64,000 nt of DNA, taken from assembly GCF_001874525.1 (NCBI RefSeq), contig NZ_LKAQ01000004.1, positions 310,001 through 374,000 on the forward strand, given 5' to 3'. Shown in pieces: positions 61,041 through 64,000 of the stretch. Origin of the DNA: Pseudodesulfovibrio hydrargyri. Lineage in GTDB: Bacteria > Desulfobacterota > Desulfovibrionia > Desulfovibrionales > Desulfovibrionaceae. Both the position numbers and the translations under genes were made by a program. The stretch's first letter is position 1. Each line of letters starts with the position of its first letter. Below the pieces are notes generated by a model. That model was not told where the DNA came from, made no database searches, and was given only the letters and a program-made list of their open reading frames with translations.

Positions 61041-61070
61041 TTGACTTTTGGGGAACCGATAACATATTAC
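61041..61070 (+). promoter_or_regulatory. Internal promoter ahead of ribH-nusB-leuS
   Basis: TTGACT (61041-61046), an 18-base spacer and TATTAC (61065-61070) lie in an AT-rich stretch 37 bases ahead of the ribH ATG. Confidence 0.5.
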
Positions 61071-61106
61071 ACCGCTATATATTTCATACAGTAGGGAGAT
61101 GACACC

Positions 61107-61574
61107 ATGTCCGTGAAGACCATCGAAGGGATGCTGGACGCCAAGGGACTCAAGATCGCCATCGTGGCCGCCCGGTTCAACGATTTCATCGTCGACCGCC
61201 TGATCTCCGGTGCCGTGGACTACCTTGTCCGGCACGGCGCGTCCGAGGACGACCTGACCCTGATCCGCCTACCCGGCGCCTTCGAGCTGCCGCTGGCCGC
61301 CCAGAAGCTGGCGCGGTCCGGCAAGTACGCGGGCATCGTCGTGCTCGGCGCGGTCATCCGCGGCGGCACCCCGCACTTCGACTACGTGTGCAGCGAATGC
61401 GCCAAGGGCATCGCCCACGCGTCCATGGAGTCCGGCGTGCCCATGGGCTTCGGACTGCTGACCTGCGACTCCCTGGACCAGGCCATCGAACGGGCCGGAG
61501 CCAAGGCGGGCAACAAGGGCGTGGAAGCCGCCTCCGCCCTGCTCGAGACCGTCCGGGTCCTGGAGCAGATCTAA
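61107..61574 (+). CDS. ribH: 6,7-dimethyl-8-ribityllumazine synthase
   Basis: The 155-residue enzyme condenses the RibD and RibB products. It has the A-A-R-F-N start, the L-P-G-A-F-E-L-P motif near residue 56, and [14 protein letters not shown] with the catalytic His. GGGAG lies ahead of the ATG. nusB follows three bases after the stop, the common ribH-nusB pair. Confidence 0.96.
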   Translation: MSVKTIEGMLDAKGLKIAIVAARFNDFIVDRLISGAVDYLVRHGASEDDLTLIRLPGAFELPLAAQKLARSGKYAGIVVLGAVIRGGTPHFDYVCSECAKGIAHASMESGVPMGFGLLTCDSLDQAIERAGAKAGNKGVEAASALLETVRVLEQI

Positions 61575-61577
61575 CTC

Positions 61578-62027
61578 ATGGGCTCGAAATCCAAGGGCAA
61601 CAGGCCCGGCATCCGCAGGGTGGGACGCACCCTGGCCTTTCAGGTGCTCTACTCCACGCATTTCCTGGACAAGGAAAATCCCCTGGACATGGACACCCTG
61701 TTCGACCGCAACCCCATGGTCCTGGAGCAGGAATCCGAGACCGCGTGCGCGTTCGCCCGCGACCTGGTCATGGGCGTGAACGTGAACCTGCACGACATCG
61801 ACAAGACCATCGAGGGCCACTCCCAGCACTGGAAGATCGAGCGCATCGCCATGGTCGAGTTGTCCATCCTGCGCCTGTCCCTGTACGAGATGCTGTTCAC
61901 TGACATCCCGGTCAAGGCGGCCATCAACGAGGCCATCGAGCTGTCCAAGACCTTCGGCGACGACAAGTCCCGCTCCTTTGTGAACGGCATCCTGGACGGC
62001 GTGGCCAAGACCCTGAACCGCTCCTGA
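61578..62027 (+). CDS. nusB: Transcription antitermination protein NusB
   Basis: The 149-residue all-helical protein binds boxA RNA with NusE to support rRNA transcription. It has the R-R-x-G-R-x-L-A-F-Q-x-L-Y start, [13 protein letters not shown] and [24 protein letters not shown]. The length is typical. Confidence 0.95.
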   Translation: MGSKSKGNRPGIRRVGRTLAFQVLYSTHFLDKENPLDMDTLFDRNPMVLEQESETACAFARDLVMGVNVNLHDIDKTIEGHSQHWKIERIAMVELSILRLSLYEMLFTDIPVKAAINEAIELSKTFGDDKSRSFVNGILDGVAKTLNRS

Positions 62028-62076
62028 TCCCCGGCCCCGGGCCACGCGAAACGACCACATCTTAGGATACACCATC

Positions 62077-64000
62077 ATGGCATTAGGCAAATACTCCCCC
62101 GAGGACATCGAGAAGAAATGGCAGGCGATCTGGCAGGAGTCCGGCTGCTTCCAGGTCGAGACCGACCCGTCCAAGCCCAAGTACTACGTGCTGGAGATGT
62201 TCCCCTACCCGTCCGGCAAGATCCACATGGGCCACGTGCGCAACTACTCCATCGGCGACGTGGTGGCGCGCTTCAAGACCATGCAGGGCTTCAACGTCCT
62301 GCACCCCATGGGCTGGGACGCCTTCGGCCTGCCCGCCGAGAACGCGGCCATCAAGAACGAGACCCATCCGGCCACCTGGACCTACCAGAACATTTCCGAG
62401 ATGCGCGAGCAGTTGCAGCGGCTGGGCTACTCCTACGACTGGCGGCGCGAACTGGCCACCTGCCGCCCCGAGTACTACAAGTGGGAGCAGCTGTTCTTCC
62501 TCAAGTTCCTGGAAAAGGGCTTGGCCTACCGCAAGGACTCCCCGCAGAACTGGTGCCCGACCTGCAACACCGTGCTGGCCAACGAGCAGGTGGAGGACGG
62601 TTTGTGCTGGCGCTGCGACACCGAGGTGGAGCAGAAGGACATGGAGCAGTGGTTCCTGCGCATCACCGACTACGCGGACGAACTGCTCGACGACCTCGGC
62701 TCCCTGGAGGGCGGCTGGCCCGAGCGCGTGCTGACCATGCAGCGCAACTGGATCGGCAAGTCCTACGGCGCGGAACTGACGTTCCAGGTCAAGGACCCCA
62801 TCGGCGGCGAGAACGCGACCATCGACGTCTTCACCACCCGTCCCGACACGTTGTTCGGCGCGACCTTCATGTCCGTGGCCGCCGAGCATCCCATTGTCGA
62901 GAAGCTGATTGCCGACGCCCCGAACAAGGGTGAGATCGAAGCCTTCGTGACCAACATCCGGAACATGGACCGCATCAAGCGCGGAGCCGAAGATCTGGAG
63001 AAGGAAGGCGTGTTCACCGGCAAGTACTGCGTCAACCCGGTGACCGGCAAGGACATCCCCATTTACGTCGCCAATTTCGTGCTCATGGGCTACGGCACCG
63101 GCGCGGTCATGGCCGTGCCCGCCCACGACCAGCGCGATTTCGAGTTCGCCACCAAGTACAATCTGCCCAAGCAGGCGGTCATCAATCCGCCCGAGCTGCA
63201 CGAAAAGGGCGAGAAACTCGACGCGGCCAACCTGACCGAGGCTTACTCCGCCCCCGGCTTCCTGATCCACTCCGGCGACTTCGACGGCATGCCCAACGAG
63301 GACGCCAAGAAGGCCATCGTCGAGCACCTGGACCAGTCCGGCAAGGGCAAGATGGCCGTCAACTACCGGCTCAGGGACTGGAACGTCTCCCGCCAGCGGT
63401 TCTGGGGCGCGCCCATCCCGATCATCTATTGCGACGACTGCGGCGCGGTTCCGGTGCCCGAAAAGGACCTGCCGGTCCTGCTGCCCGAGAACGCCCAGGT
63501 GCGCAAGGACGGCAAGTCGCCCCTGCCGGCCATGGAGGAGTTCGTCAACTGCGCCTGTCCCAAGTGCGGCAAGCCCGCCCGGCGCGAGACCGACACCTTC
63601 GACACCTTTTTCGAATCCTCCTGGTACTACATGCGCTACTGCGACCCGCGCAACGAGGACCGGCCCCTGGGCGCCGAGCACCTGGACTACTGGATGAACG
63701 TGGACCAGTACATCGGCGGCATCGAGCACGCCATCCTGCACCTGCTCTACTCCCGGTTCTTCACCAAGGCCCTGCGCGACTGCGGGTACGTCAGGAACGC
63801 CGAGCCCTTCGCCAACCTGCTGACCCAGGGCATGGTCCTCAAGGACGGCGGCAAGATGTCCAAGTCCAAGGGCAACGTGGTCGATCCGGGCGCCATGATC
63901 AACCAGTACGGCGCTGACGCCACCAGGCTGTTCATTCTCTTCGCCTCTCCGCCGGTCAAGGAGCTGGAGTGGTCCGATCAGGGCATCGACGGGGCGTACC
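62077..64000 (+). CDS. leuS: Leucyl-tRNA synthetase (5' part, runs off the window)
   Basis: The first 641 codons of this class I synthetase are present. The N-terminus reads [15 protein letters not shown]. The HIGH motif lies in [14 protein letters not shown] near residue 42, with a zinc-type C-P-T-C near 167. The editing domain (about 225-420) and the K-M-S-K-S motif (K593) follow. The anticodon-binding domain lies beyond the window. The ATG follows the nusB stop by 49 bases. Confidence 0.95.
   Translation, partial: MALGKYSPEDIEKKWQAIWQESGCFQVETDPSKPKYYVLEMFPYPSGKIHMGHVRNYSIGDVVARFKTMQGFNVLHPMGWDAFGLPAENAAIKNETHPATWTYQNISEMREQLQRLGYSYDWRRELATCRPEYYKWEQLFFLKFLEKGLAYRKDSPQNWCPTCNTVLANEQVEDGLCWRCDTEVEQKDMEQWFLRITDYADELLDDLGSLEGGWPERVLTMQRNWIGKSYGAELTFQVKDPIGGENATIDVFTTRPDTLFGATFMSVAAEHPIVEKLIADAPNKGEIEAFVTNIRNMDRIKRGAEDLEKEGVFTGKYCVNPVTGKDIPIYVANFVLMGYGTGAVMAVPAHDQRDFEFATKYNLPKQAVINPPELHEKGEKLDAANLTEAYSAPGFLIHSGDFDGMPNEDAKKAIVEHLDQSGKGKMAVNYRLRDWNVSRQRFWGAPIPIIYCDDCGAVPVPEKDLPVLLPENAQVRKDGKSPLPAMEEFVNCACPKCGKPARRETDTFDTFFESSWYYMRYCDPRNEDRPLGAEHLDYWMNVDQYIGGIEHAILHLLYSRFFTKALRDCGYVRNAEPFANLLTQGMVLKDGGKMSKSKGNVVDPGAMINQYGADATRLFILFASPPVKELEWSDQGIDGAY

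Overview
The window looks like a chromosomal segment of a GC-rich sulfate-reducing deltaproteobacterium of the Desulfovibrionales. A Desulfovibrio or Pseudodesulfovibrio relative is my best guess. The evidence is the gene order (rpmB / DUF177-rpmF-plsX-fabH-fabG-acpP-fabF-glyA, and dCMP deaminase-ribD-ribE-ribBA-ribH-nusB-leuS), a meso-diaminopimelate-type MurE, and intergenic GC-rich hairpin repeats beginning GCCTCCGGC. No sequence search was possible, so the genus is an inference.

Layout. 1-4.6 kb: two tandem paralogous small genes, a DUF3108 secreted protein, a CBS-pair protein, and a pyruvate kinase/HD-GYP pair. 4.7-21.8 kb: a complete division and cell wall (dcw) cluster on the plus strand (mraZ, rsmH, ftsL, ftsI, murE, murF, mraY, murD, ftsW, murG, murC, murB, ftsQ, ftsA, ftsZ), mostly with stop-start overlaps and with no ddl gene. 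It is headed by a periodic MraZ-type operator. 21.9-26.3 kb: a radical SAM protein, a secreted dienelactone-hydrolase-like protein, an AT-richer orphan and a VanX-like dipeptidase. 26.4-33.8 kb: glyA and the fatty acid operon on the minus strand, with recognisable promoters. 33.9-41.2 kb: rpmB, a small SHOCT membrane protein with a sigma-54 promoter, gltX, a NifU-like protein, an HDOD protein, an OprD-type porin, a metallo-beta-lactamase-fold protein and a GNCQ-motif protein.

41.3-46.1 kb is the accessory part: an alpha/beta hydrolase, then a rearranged RHS locus. It holds a frameshifted mini-RHS gene, an orphan RHS tip, two candidate immunity proteins, a decayed copy of one of them, and a transplanted fragment of the neighbouring GNCQ-gene family. 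46.1-51.1 kb: a ZraPSR-like envelope metal-stress operon (periplasmic ZraP/Spy-like protein, DUF4405 membrane protein, histidine kinase, sigma-54 activator). It sits behind a sigma-54 promoter with eight TGCAC half-sites. The same promoter type and half-sites precede the SHOCT gene 17 kb away, so the two loci probably form one regulon.

51.3-64 kb: the riboflavin genes, interrupted by four tandem periplasmic binding-protein paralogs whose promoters place the predicted transcription start on the ATG (candidate leaderless mRNAs). Then come a 0.55-kb structured noncoding element with inverted A/T-tract ends, a glycosyltransferase, a diguanylate cyclase, ribBA, ribH, nusB and the first two thirds of leuS. 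No tRNA, rRNA, CRISPR array or intact transposase gene was seen.
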